A stretch of 64,000 bases of DNA from Gordionus sp. m RMFG-2023 (lineage: Eukaryota; Nematomorpha; Gordioida; Chordodea; Parachordodidae), in assembly GCF_954871325.1 (NCBI RefSeq), contig NC_088775.1, forward strand, positions 7,479,561-7,543,560. Reading direction: 5' to 3'. Each line of letters opens with the position of its first letter. Within the stretch, counting starts at the first letter, position 1. The notes under the pieces are model-generated. The model had not been told where the DNA came from. It did not search any database and worked only from the letters and a program-made list of their open reading frames with translations. A program made the translations under genes and the position numbers. Positions 34,675 to 47,140 of the stretch are shown here, one piece after another.

Positions 34675-36415
34675 ATTGAGGACCCTGAGACCGAAGCTAA
34701 AAAAAAATCTCAGACCTCTTTAAATATATAAAAATTAATATTTGTTTTATATTTCGATTTTTTTTTATAATTTTTACCTTTTTATAAATAGAAAAAATTT
34801 TTAAAGGATTTTAATTGCTATTTTTTTTTATCTTTTAATAACAATTATGTTTAAATAAAAACATAAAAAAATGTTATAAAAATTTTTAAAAAATTAACAA
34901 GTTATATACTTTATTTTAACAAAAAAAAAATTTTTTTTTGATATCTATTTTAATTAAAAGATGGGATTTGAAAGTTTAATATAAGACAAAAGCTTTTCGT
35001 TTTATTTTTTAAATATGTATCGAAAAAAATAAAATAACAATTTTAATTTATATAATAAATTAAACATACAAAAAATGTCATTATTTGTTAGTTAAAACGG
35101 CCCGATTAAGATTTTTAGCCTAAATTAATATTATGGTAAGGCTCGAGATTTAGCAAATTGAGGTATAAAATAAATAAGTACCAAGTTATTTGGGTGATTT
35201 GAAATTGAATTCCGACAAAGGACCAAAAGGGATATTGACAAACGATATTCCGGTTTTGTTTGGTGGATAACGCTAAAATTAATTGCTTAAAATGTTACCA
35301 AATGATTAAATTTTTGTTTTTAAATTTAGGAATAAAATAAATTTGTTCAAATAAGTATTTCTTTAGAAAGAAGGGCTAAATTTTACTATCTCGACCCTCT
35401 TATCTACCATTTATTATATAAGTTTGGCATCTGTAATGGTAATATTTTTGAATCTATGGAAATAGATTTCATATTAATTATATTTTTTTGAATATGATAA
35501 TAGAAGTGATATAGATAACTAAAATTAGAATGATGCTTACTCTGAAAAATTTTCTAATAAGCGAAGAGATTTACACCCTTTTGGATTATTTTAATTCTTA
35601 TCTAAATTGTATATGTTATTTAAAAACGATTTAATATAGGGAAAGGCATTGTTAAAAATAAACCAATACTATTGTAATCAACTCCAATATTGTAAGCCAG
35701 CCCAAATTATAATAATAATATATATAGGGAAGTCCGTAGTTCCAAGAAAAATCATATCTCAATTATTCGTTCTTACACATTAATGGGCATGATTCAGGAC
35801 AAAAATCTTCTCACCTATTTAAAAAAAAAATTATCAGCTCTTCATTGTTAAGCGTTCGAAGTATAAAATGCCAATCATGAAATGCTTTATCATAAAATTA
35901 TTTAAGCTATTTGTAATAAGCCCTCTTTCAAGAGCCCTGCCTCCCCTAGAAGGCCCAAAAGAATTTTTATGTCAAAACTGAGTTCTTAATAATTGTATAC
36001 AAAATGTTTCATTAAATTATGAAAGTGGATATCCTAGTTAATAAGAAAACATTGTTTTTTGTTTTTTATTCAAACCAAACAATTGAAGAGAAAAAAACAG
36101 ATTGTTTTAAATAACAAAATATGAATTGTTGATCAATCGTTATTTTTGTAACTTCAATTGGTTCATTGTCAAAATCGGAATATCAATTAATATCAATTGA
36201 GTTGTACCCCTCATTAATTCTTAGGCATTAAAACATTTTCTGATTAGCCTAAAGGATAATGGCTTTAAAAAAAATAATACATATATAATACATAATTTAA
36301 TAATAATTAATTTAGAATCTCAAAACAATTAATATTATATATCTAAAATATTATAAATTTAAGAAATAATAAATTAATTATTTTTAATTTAACCATTCCC
36401 TTAACCCCCCAAAAA
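34675..36415. other. intergenic AT-rich stretch upstream of the zinc-knuckle gene
   Basis: It contains a partial family C copy at about 35085-35163 (aaaacggcccgattaagattt...ggctcgagatt). The 100 bases before the ATG at 36416 are almost pure A/T, ending cccttaaccccccaaaaa, which places the start codon in an A-rich context. No convincing TATA box can be singled out. Confidence 0.45.
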
Positions 36416-39400
36416 ATGCCAGCTCTGAATGCAAATATCAGCGGTATTGGTGAGGCAGGTGATGAGCTAGAAAGGAGTATAGATGATATCACGATCAAAA
36501 TTAACAAGCAAAAACTAGATTCTAATCTGGAAGAAGATACCGAGGCTGTAGCTCATATCAAAGACATTCTAGGCATAGGCAAAATTGTTGACACTGACTC
36601 TTCCTTTAGTGAAGTATACAATATTTATTTAAATATTAAATATGGGGCGTGCTAACATTTTATTACATCCGGGCCTGATCAAATGATTAAGGCCCATGCA
36701 AGCCTCTGATCTTAATATGATATATATATATATTGTTTTTAAAATATCCTAAAAAATTGAAATTCCAATCTTGTTAAAATAAAAAAAAAATAAGTTAAAA
36801 ATATTAAACTCATTTTTCTTATGTTTCTTTAAAATATATTTCGGAGAATATTAGAAACAGTATAATCATTTTGTTGTATATAATGTTAAATATTAGAACT
36901 CTTGGAAATTAATTTCTTTTTATGATAGGCCCATCTTGAATTATTTAAAAAAAATTTATTTATAAGTTCGGAGCCCAAACCATATTTTAATTTCCTGTTC
37001 AAACCTGCCCCGGTCAAAAATTTTTATAAAAATTTTAAATTAAATAAAACTAATCGTTTAGTCGTGTACTTTCTTTTATAGTAATCATTGTTTAATAAAA
37101 TAGAAAATAAATCTTTTTAAAACCTAACCCTGATAAGGGTACTTTTGGCCCACTTAAGGGGTTCCAATAAATGTAGTCTATTTTACGATGCTTTATAATT
37201 ATAAGAAAAATAATGGATTTTTTTTCTATTTTGTTTTATATCTTTGTCTACAACTCCCTATTAAAAATCTATAATTAGATTTTTTTAAAAATAATAATAA
37301 ATGTTTTGAAGATTTATTTCCAGAAAGTATTGAAATTTTTTTTTGATCGATTACACCTTTCCCAGATATCTTACTTTAATATCGCTAGACAAACTTAAAA
37401 TTATTATACCTCTTGAGGAAAATAAAATGTTAATTAATATATTATTGTAGTCATATGGCATTTAAATAATATATAAGATTAAAAACAAAAATCAATATTT
37501 GAGTATACTAAACTCTTCTCTGTTTACCTAATAATTAATTGTAGTATGCCATTTAATTCAGAGACCTGCTGAGATGCTATTTGCAGGGCTCGACCCGGAT
37601 TTTTTTTTCAAAAATTTTTTTCGGACCCAGCCCGGGTTTTATATTTTTAGGTTAAGCCTGATTTTTTTAAAATATATTATATTTTTTTTGTGATTTTTAT
37701 AGCTAATAATGGCGATTTCAAATATAATTTTCAGGCCTGGCTCGGGAATATTTAAAAAAATTAAAATCCGGCCCGTGTACCGGGGTCGGGTCTGCAGGTC
37801 TCTGATTTAACTATTAATAAAATTTCTGTTTGTCAAACTATCCTAAATGATTACATTTTCAATTGATATTGCACTTTTCATGTATTTTGATGAAATTTCA
37901 AAATCGGGGATGATAATTAAATTTCCCTGTTTTTATTTGTTATTTTTTAAGAAACGACTGTAATAGTGCTCGTTTCATTTTTTTTCATAACAATGTTTGC
38001 ACTTTCTATTTCGGATGCCGGATAATTTTAATTGAATTATAGAAGTATCTCTAAGTAAAAATCCAATAACGTAAATAATATTCAACCAGCCCTTTAAGAA
38101 CCACGTGCATTTAACCGAACAGGTTTTTTTTTATCCTCGTAAGGAAAAATTAAATATAGGATTACCTTAAGTCAAATAATTTTTCTCTCATTTATATCCC
38201 TCGACAGATACTGCAGATAGAAATAATCGAATCTCTGTTCCCCAACCTCATATGATTTTCCATCCTAAGCTTATCAATCTTTTCGTTCCCAAACTTTATT
38301 TCGTAAATTTATAATAAAATTTTGATTCAGGACACCTCATAAATGTTAAATAGAATATTATTATAAGTGATAAAAAAAAACTATGACAAGTTTCTAAAAA
38401 AATGTAATTAAATATTGAAGCTAATTAGCACAATTACGTTATTACAAATATATAGTATTTTTTTTCTAATCTTTTAACCGAATATATAGGGAATATGGAG
38501 AATTAAGTTTATTTGGGTTTACCAAAAACAAGGGTGATTTTAAAATATATAATTAATAAAACATTTAAAACTTTTGAGTTAATCAATTTGCATTTTTATT
38601 AATCGGGATTCTCTGCATAATTAGAAATTTTAATTTTTTTTTTATGAAAAATCTTTTTTTTAATCTCTTGAGAAAAAAAAATAAATTATCAGTTTTATTT
38701 CCTTCATTAATAATCAAATTCATTTTATGTATCGGACCTCCATATACATCATTTCCGAAATGTCTCAAGTTACAAAATTACCTGATTTCTAATGTCCCTT
38801 TTATATACTTTATTTTAGGACTTATGGTTTTTTTATAACTATTTAAGTTAATGGCTAAATAGCTAGCCTTAAGGTCTATCTCTACTTATATTTAATAATA
38901 TATAGTTTTTCGTTAATTTGTCAATAACATAAACAACAACAATTAAAGTAAATACATAAAAACATAAATTCAAAGTGGTCCTTTTTTAAAAAAAAACAAT
39001 ATTAATTTACGATATTCTCATATATTCTTAAAACAATCTTAGGGTATATCACATCATATTTATTATTTATAATATTGAAAAATTGTTTATTCCATATTTC
39101 ACATTAGTGTTGTTTAACGGCTCGAGTTGAGTGGATTTATAAAAATAGTTAACTCAAAAGGTTAGACATCTTATAGCTTAAACTCTAGGGTTAAACAATA
39201 TTTTTTTGGATAAATTATTGAGTTATCCCTTTTTTAAAAATCGGTTTAAATCGAAATTCACGTGATCGTCACTTTTAAAATCAAATAATTTAAATTTATT
39301 CATTTTGCAGACAAATTTGGAAGATAGTTATGAGCATCAGCCGTCGATGAATACCAATCTACAACCATTTTGTACCAACTGTAGGATGTCTGGACACTTG

Positions 39401-39965
39401 TCTTCGGTAATATAAAACTTCGTCACATAGAGGGCAACGATTTATAACAATTTATATGGGAGGTAGGCCGGGTGATCTCTTAAATTTTTTTTTGTTAAAG
39501 ATAATTTGGATGTTGTCGAATATTTCAATAGAGCCAGGATCCCCTATGTCATTATATATTTTAAAATTTCCTATTTTTTTCAATTAATTTATAATTTCAC
39601 ATTCATTTATGACTCGTATAAAAGCAATGCTTAATCGCTAACGACCATCTGTTCCCCATCCAAAACCATATCCAGAAATGCGATAAAAACCACATTCCGA
39701 TTCATTTCTTTAATCAAGGTATATATATATTTTTTTATTGTTTTTTTACTATAATAATTTTCAACTAATATTTAACTATTCAGGTTACGATAAACTCTTT
39801 GATACGAACATGTGCCCACTCTACCAGATGGCTACACTATACTTTCACTTCTTGGCACCCCTGAGAAACGCCATGAAACTCCAAAACGATGCTAGGAATG
39901 CCGAGATGTTCCTCAGTTGCTTCATCTTTTGCGCTGATTATTTTATTACGAACGGACTTTTGTGA
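36416..39965 (+). CDS. CCHC zinc-knuckle protein, four exons, complete, family unknown
   Basis: Exons 36416-36613, 39311-39406, 39625-39718 and 39784-39965 (TGA) join to 189 residues. All three introns are GT-AG (GTATAC, GTAATA, GTATAT donors; TTTTGCAG, TATAAAAG, TATTCAG acceptors) and phases agree (0, 0, 1). Residues 1-66 are acidic and helical (GEAGDELERSIDDITIKINK). Exon 2 ends PFCTNCRMSGHLSS and exon 3 opens QC, completing C-x2-C-x4-H-x4-C, a perfect CCHC knuckle split by intron 2. The C-terminal half (YDKLFDTNMCPLYQ, ATLYFHFLAPLRNAMKL, NAEMFLSCFIFCADYF) is rich in aromatics and Cys and may fold as helices. Knuckles bind single-stranded nucleic acid in known families; no enzyme domain is visible. 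An AATAAA lies at 40126. Intron 1 (2.7 kb) holds MITEs of families A and B. It does not resemble a retroelement Gag, because the knuckle stands alone in a spliced gene. Confidence 0.7.
37559..37804. mobile_element. family A hAT-like MITE in intron 1 of the zinc-knuckle gene
   Basis: The left end cagagacctgct and the right end tgcaggtctctg are inverted; gcccgggtttt and ggcctggctcggg blocks surround the core tagctaataatggcgatttc. 246 bp, non-coding, same orientation of core as the copy at 9154. Confidence 0.8.
39105..39271. mobile_element. family B hAT-like MITE, decayed, in intron 1
   Basis: The left end tagtgttgtttaacggctcg is well preserved. Inside are agttaactcaaaagg and attattgagttatccc in inverted order. 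The right end has decayed to aaatcgaaattcacgtg. It ends about 40 bases before the acceptor of exon 2. Confidence 0.6.
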
Positions 39966-40422
39966 TTAATTTCTTTTAAAAAATAAGTTTTTTTTAATCC
40001 CATTAAAAATACTATAGTTTTATAAAAAATTATCTTTATTAATATTTAGATATATATATTTTTTAAAAATATAGAAGTTTAAAATATTATAAACCTTTTT
40101 TTTTAAACAAAGACTTTTTTAGAAAAATAAATTCTACTATTGATTCGATTTCTAAGGATCTCAGGAATATAAATAAACCATACATGTTATATATTATTTT
40201 TAATTATTACTTTTTAAAAAACTGATGATAATAGAAAAATAAAAGAATAGCTATTATAATGCAAAAATATGCGTCTGTTAAAAAAAACCTAATAAATTGA
40301 AAAGGTAAGCGTAGTTCTACCCCCTTTAACTATTCATCTACTGGACCACTCTCATAATTTAGAAAAATGTTTAAATTTATGAAATAGGGATGAAAATAAT
40401 TATCTCTAAATCACAAAATTAG

Positions 40423-40573
40423 GTCGAATAAGGCCTAAAAAAATCGATTTCGGTATGGGCCTCGAAAAATTTTTCTTTTAAATATCCGGGCCGGGCCTAA
40501 GATTTTTAAACCTGGACGTAAAAAATTTTAGAAGAAAAAATCTGTGCCGTGCAAGTACTTCTGCTTGTCTCTG
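40423..40573. mobile_element. family A hAT-like MITE, decayed
   Basis: ccgggccgggcctaag and gtgccgtgcaag blocks followed by the right end tgcttgtctctg. The left terminal repeat is not clear (near ggtcgaataaggcc). It lies 450 bp downstream of the zinc-knuckle gene. Confidence 0.45.
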
Positions 40574-43500
40574 AAAAATATTAAATTTTAACTAAAAAAA
40601 ATTCATTACTAGAATGATACAAATATTTTTGGCTTTAAATATACGCAGGGAGAAAGCCTTAAGCGGACATAGGTATAGACTAGCTAATTTTTAATATTTT
40701 GGTTCAATTCTCAAAATTGAAGATCATAAAATATGTATAGCTTTAATTAAATTTAAAAAAACTATTTGTTAAGCTCTTAAAATATAAGATTTCAAAAAGG
40801 GCCCCTCAATAGACTTTTATAGCAAGGCCTTGCCTAAATAAAATTATTAGATATGCCGCTGCTATTGGATACAAAATTTTATATTTTTTAACACCATTAA
40901 AAAAACAACTTATTTTACATTATATATTTCAGTGTAATCTAATGTCAAGGTAATTGCTTTTTTTTAATTGATGTAACTTAATTCGTTTGTTGATTTATCA
41001 TTTATTTATATTAAGTAATTATTGAATCGTGTTATAAAGGAAAGCCTTTTACGAATACTAAAAATAGATTAAATGGTCTTTTAATTTTAAATTTCATCTA
41101 TAATGACGCATGAGAATTTTTACCTTTTTTTTTAAATCTAAAAATAATTGGATATCAGACAAACACTTTGAACAACTTTTTATATCTTAAGCGATAATTA
41201 TCTAATTATTAGATTAATATTTTTTATATTTAATATGTGAATGTCATAGCGAGAGAGTGGTAAATGTTTTTTTACTGGCCATACCCAATATTTTATTGTA
41301 ATTAATTTCTATTACTTATAAAATTTTTGAATCAGATTATATTTAATAATTCCATTTACAAAAAACGGTAATTAATTACTAATTACATGTAATCGTGATT
41401 TTCTAGAGTAATTATAATTAAAATTTCTTTATAGTAAAATTAAAGTAGCTGAGTCAGAGGCTGGATATAGACATAATAAAGCAGCTTTATACTTTTCAAT
41501 GAACGAAATAGCGGTAATGTCCATCTAGGCTTGGGACACGCTTAGCCTACCTACTTCTCGCAATTAACAAATAATAATAATAACATGATCCATCTGCCCA
41601 TATTCGCTAAATAATCATGGTATGGTAGACTATTAGTATGATCTTTTTAACTTGCCATCATTGAGGGGAAGACGAACATAAATGTATATATGATGCAGAT
41701 TAAATTATTGTGTATTTTGAACCCATTTGTAATTTACTAATATTTAATTTCAGAATATAATTATAAAATTTTATTATTGCAATTTTTTCTTATGTTTATA
41801 AAATATAAACGTTTTACTCATTCAATATAAAATACAATATCATTAGATTTATACATTTGATGTTAAGAAATTCAATCAAGTTCACTGCTACTAAAATATC
41901 TATTTTTCAAGCACTTATTTAAACGTGTTTTATAAAACTTAGCAAAAAGTAAATAGTCTTTTAGGTGCTGATGAAGGCCACAGTGCTTTAAATTTTATAG
42001 CAAAATTGATGGCTCTGAAAAGAAATTCTGATAAAGTTTTCTGAATATTTGCTCTTGATTTAATTAATTGGATTGTTAATTATATAAGGATATTTTCTCT
42101 ATAGGAACAAGATTAGAAACAAAAATATAGTATCTAAATATGCCTCAATGTTCTAAGAAATTATTGTAAGTTTGATAATGACCCTTTGATTTGATCTCAG
42201 AGTACATAAGCAGTTACTGTGGTTTTATCATTTGTAAGTTATTTTAAAAAAAATTGAATTGAATATTGACAATTTAGATTTATCTTCTACTGAATATAAA
42301 AGTTTATTTGAATAGCAACGGAGTCTAAGGTAAAAGTTAAAAATTCCGAATTACTCATTATTCCACCAAAAATATAAAGAAACATTGCAATTATTAGTAG
42401 TTTTAAATATAAAAAAAATGAATGATTATAATTGTTAAACATTTTTCATAAAAACTAATTAAAAAGGTAGGGAATTATAAATGTATTTATGAATTATAAC
42501 TGCTAATTTCTAATTATATACCTGAATATTTAAAAAGTATTAATTACCATTGCTAATTATATAAAAGAAATCGTAATTATGGTAACAAACCTTGTACCCA
42601 TCAAACAAGGACCAAATTATATTAAAATGTAATAAGACCCATTTTTTTATAGATAAAATTACGCAATCACCTTCCATAAACCATATATGTGGCTTCAAAA
42701 ATAAAATATAGTTCTTACTGGATTCACAGATCTACGCGGGTAATTTAGTTCAAAGCAGAATAGGCCATAGACGTTGATCAATTTTTTCTAGTATAATATG
42801 ATAAATAAATGACGTGTTTAAGATATTTTACGAAACATACTTATATGATCAAAAAAGGTCAATAGAGATATTGTCTTATTTACATATTTTAAAGCTTAGG
42901 GTTAGGGTCCTTGTTTTGTAAAGGAGATTTTAAAATAGTTTCTTTTCTTCTTAGGCCATTTTCAGGCAAAATTATTATTTTTTCAAAGCCGTTTTTTGAG
43001 GCCTTTTTTTTCTTATTTCAAAAAAACAGGATAATAATTTGTTGCTAAAATTATTTTTTTTGTATAATATAATATTTTAAAAAGCATTTTCTAGATCAGA
43101 GTATCGCAGGCGCCATTTAATCGTTTATGGTCAATTCTATAAAAGTATTTATAATCACATAAACCTGTCAGATTTGACATGTTAGTAAAAATTATTAATT
43201 TTATTATATCCCATTTTTTAATATATCTTAACCCTAATCCATATCTCTCTAACTTATAATCTTACATACTTATTTAACTTTACATATATTTCATATTTAA
43301 AGTTAAAAAATTTCCTTGATTTACAAATACCTTGAATTAGGTGATTATCCATTTAATAATTTATAAAAAAAAATTAAATCGTTTTTTTTTCTAAATTAAC
43401 GATTAAATATAGCGTCTCAAATACCATATCCCATATGTTTATTTGTTAAATATAATATTATTAGCAAAACAAAATTAATTAGACATATTATTATCCATAT

Positions 43501-44077
43501 TGATGGAAACATGTTTTGGAAACCGCTTCGACAAAAACGTGATATTTGAAAACGGCTTAAGATTATATAAACTAAAAAACAATATAATTCTTTCTTTCTT
43601 TCTTACGTGATATTTGGAAACGGTTTTAGACTATTATAATGTAAGTTTTTCTTTCTTATTAATAAGTTTTTCGATTCAAAAATATATTTTATTATATTAT
43701 GTATGATGTATATTTAAAAGTATATCACCTTTTCACGTTTTATAGGGTAAGAAAAAAATTTAGGATATAATTCGTAAATATTATATATCATAATATTTGT
43801 TAAAAATTAAAAGAATCCTTTATTATAGGATGTTGTTATGACTAAATTTGTTATTTTATTTCTATGGCGAGTTAGACTAAATACTGCATTTTATGCTGCT
43901 TTGCTAAAAAGCATTTAATCATAATCAATCAAAATTTTATTATACATTCTTTTTTAAAAAATTATTTTCAAAAACACTTTATATAATGCTATATTTTTAT
44001 TTATTATTAATGAAAAAAAATATATTAACAAGATTATTATCACTCAAATTTTATTTTATTTTGAAATTTAACAAAAA
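40574..44077. other. intergenic stretch, no gene seen
   Basis: AT-rich. A short stretch at 41440-41560 has mixed composition (ctgagtcagaggctggatatag, gcttgggacacgcttagcc) without an open frame. Around 43540-43640 a ~25-bp block (acgtgatatttgaaaacggctt / acgtgatatttggaaacggttt) is duplicated across a cttt-rich spacer. I see no other structure. Confidence 0.45.
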
Positions 44078-44790
44078 TATATCCATAAGAGGGCGTTAAA
44101 TGCATAAATATGAAAATATCATTTTAAGAAACACGAAAAATTATTGGTTAGCGCCTTTTTTTATATTTGGGTGTAAATACATGTGGAAAACCTAAAAATT
44201 AAAAAAATATATATTTCTCTGACATTTATAGAATTGAAAAATAATAGAAAACTTGAAAGGCACATATTGCTAGCGTTATTGATCAAAATCTCTTTATTTT
44301 TGTTTCCGATGCTTATATTTATGTATATAACTTTACCCTAAAAAAATTTTTACAAATATTTTGATTTGACTGATTGTCGAATTCAAAACCGACAACTTAA
44401 TTAATATTCGATAGATCAAATTTGCTATTAATATCAATTAGAAAATGTTCATTATTGTTTTATATATATTTATAAATGCGTGTAAAACATTATCTCAAAA
44501 ATATTTTAAAAATATCGTGATTTGGCTGATAACCGACTCGTAACCCACCCAATATTAATGAATTGCTGGCGTTATCCATGGAAAAATCTTCATTTTTGTT
44601 TAATACGCTATTTACGTGTTAAGCATTATTCTATTATTACAAATAGTATTTGCAACTTTTATGAGTGTCTGTTTAGCTATCTTCTTTTTACTCTCGATAA
44701 CTTTTTTTGAATTTATTTCAGGTTAAATGTGAAACTATATTTAAAAAGTAGACTCAAGTTGATAACTACATTAAATTTGACATATTTTTG
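44078..44790 (+). repeat. 5' LTR of the Gypsy-like fossil
   Basis: It matches the 3' copy along its length (first part against 46385 onward, last ~170 bp against 49030-49197). Within the LTR there are loosely repeated sub-blocks (three units with gatttgactgatt or gatttggctgataacc followed by a tgtttaatacg or tataaatgcgtgtaaaacatt type segment), so the LTR itself has a tandem substructure. The exact ends are approximate. Confidence 0.65.
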
Positions 44791-44999
44791 TTATATTTTA
44801 TAAAATTATATAACGCTATTTGAATATTATATTTCTCATACAATTATAACTTTCCCACGTTTAATTTTATATTATTGTCAAACTAAATGCATAATATTAG
44901 AAGTTAAATTACATAATTATGGAATACTTTTAGATAAGAATTTAAATGAAAGATACAAATGGTTTTGACTATAAAATTTGACGACGAAATAAAAAAAAA

Positions 45000-46380
45000 T
45001 GTGGTCTACGGTCAAGTTAAATATTAAATAGAGTTAAATTATGGAAAAAATTACATTAATAAATTCAAAAAAGAAGAATGCTCTCTTGACAACTATGTAG
45101 ATTACTAAAAATATGCTTAATGTAAAGAATATTCCTCAAACTGATGCTACTTTGAAAAAATCATTCATAGCTTTTGGAGAAATAAATATTATAACTGATA
45201 TAAAAAAATTACTATTTCCAAGAAAAATTGATGATGTGGTATGGGCAGATCTATGCAAAATTGCAAAACAACTATATAAAGACGAAAGAACTGTTTTGGC
45301 ATCGAGAATGGATTTGATTCGATTAAGTCACGGAACAACAGAATCCCTATTGAGTTATTTAAAAAATATAAAGAAACTAGCCCGAAAATACGAATTTGAA
45401 GATAATATATATCTAAGAATTGGCGATCAATTAATAGCTGGAAAGATATCACAACTAGATAAAGAACTACATTTAAGATACCTAGATACTAGAGATGAAG
45501 ACCAACCGTTAAGCTTAAACATGATTATAGAAATGGCTTTAGCGATGGAACGGGCCGACTTAGAAAGAAATAATACTACTAACATAGTTAAAAAATCAAA
45601 AGACGACTAAACATAATTACAATAATAAACGATTAAATTAAAATGATAATGATAATCGACACTATCAAAATGAAAATAAAATATACATAAAAAGTAAACC
45701 AGTGCAAGGTTATAATCTACCACACAAGTAATAATTATACAAAAAAGTGTGCTATTAATCGTTTTCATGCTATTTGGAATTGTCCAACATACAGAAAAAA
45801 ATGCAACAAATGTAAGAAATCAAACCACACTGCAGTGTGTTTGTAAAGCTAGAGGAAAAGTTTACGGCACAAATTACAATAGTAACGACGACGATTCAAA
45901 TTTCTCAATAAGAAAAGTCTACAAATATGGACAGAAAATTATGGTAATAATAAAAAAACACTAAATTAAAATGGAATATGAAACAGGTTCCGCAGTAATC
46001 ATCATTAATGCAACAATATGGAATAAAATAGGGAGGTCAAAACCTAGAATGGTTTGAGGTTCAACTACATATGGAAACAATATAATAAAAATTATGGGTG
46101 AAGCTCATGTAAAAGTACAATTAGATGATAAAATTAAATGGCTTCCGTTATTAGTTACAAAAACAAATGATGCAGCACTATTTAAATTTCCATGGACTAT
46201 AGAATTTGATCTATCGAAACCAATAATGGTAAAGTCAATATAATCAGCAATAAATATAATAATAATGATAATGGTAACGTGAATATTGAAAAACTAAATA
46301 AAGAATTTGCTACGGCTTTGATAATAAATTAGGATTAATAAAAATGTCGAACAAGTAAAACTACAATTTGAAGAAAATAT
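45000..46380 (+). pseudogene. Gag-protease region of the Gypsy-like fossil
   Basis: A Gag capsid-like stretch is readable at 45113-45610 (WADLCKIAKQLYKDERT, then LSYLKNIKKLARKYEF and RIGDQLIAGKI), typical of Ty3/Gypsy-type Gag. It is followed by a zinc-knuckle-like region and a segment resembling a retroviral-type aspartic protease start around 45980-46200. It is a degraded fossil with several breaks. Reverse transcriptase, RNase H and integrase are not seen. Confidence 0.6.
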
Positions 46381-46384
46381 AATA

Positions 46385-46950
46385 ATATATCCATAAGAGG
46401 GCGTTAAATGCATAAATATGAAAATATCATTTCCCGAAGGATTATTAGTTAGTGCTTTTTTATATGTGGTAATACATGTGGAAACCTAAAAATTAAAATA
46501 AAATGATAGGTTTCTTTAACATTGAGTAGGTTTAGAATCGAAAAATAAAAGAAAACTTGTAATGCACATATTGCTAGGGTTATTGATCAAAATTTATTCA
46601 TTTTTGTTTCCAATACTTATATTTACATGTATAACATTATCCTAAAATAAATCTTAAAATTTTTGATTTGACCGATTGCCGAACTCAAAACCGACCACTT
46701 ACTAAATATAAGATTGATCAAATTTGTTATTGTTCATTATTGTTTTATATATTTATAAATACGTGTAAAACATTATCCCAAAAATAATTTAAAAATATCG
46801 TGATTTGGCCGATAACCAACTCGTAACCTGCCCAATAACTAAATAATGCATTGCCAGCGTTATCCATGGAAAAATATTTATTTTAGTTTAATACGCGATT
46901 TGATTGTTAAGCATTATCCTAAAAAATATTTTGATTTGACCTATACCTAT
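46385..46950 (+). repeat. 3' LTR, first part
   Basis: It begins atatatccataagagggcg like the 5' LTR and follows it block by block up to gcattatcctaaa, after which the similarity stops. The boundary with the inserted DNA is blurred because the LTR's own sub-repeats recur (ttttgatttgacc) to about 47000. Confidence 0.65.
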
Positions 46951-47140
46951 TGATATATAACCAACCGATTAAGTCAAACTTAATATTTTTAAAATTTATT
47001 TTAGAATAATGTAATAATGACTAATTCATTATTCTTAGAAAAAAAACAAATATTTTTAAAAATGTGATATAGCCAATGGTGTGCTAGTGATATTAAAGAT
47101 ATCCATAAACCTTTTTATGAAAAAAACCTAATAGTCCCTC

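Noticed and set aside
38583-38838. Overlapping open frames on both strands
   Set aside because: Low-complexity Lys/Phe/Leu runs from A/T tracts within intron 1 of the zinc-knuckle gene; no motif.
42891-42910. ttagggttaggg, telomere-like repeat
   Set aside because: Only two units in an interstitial position; chance in AT-rich DNA.
45189-45452. Minus-strand open frame over the LTR fossil
   Set aside because: Antisense shadow of the Gag-like region.
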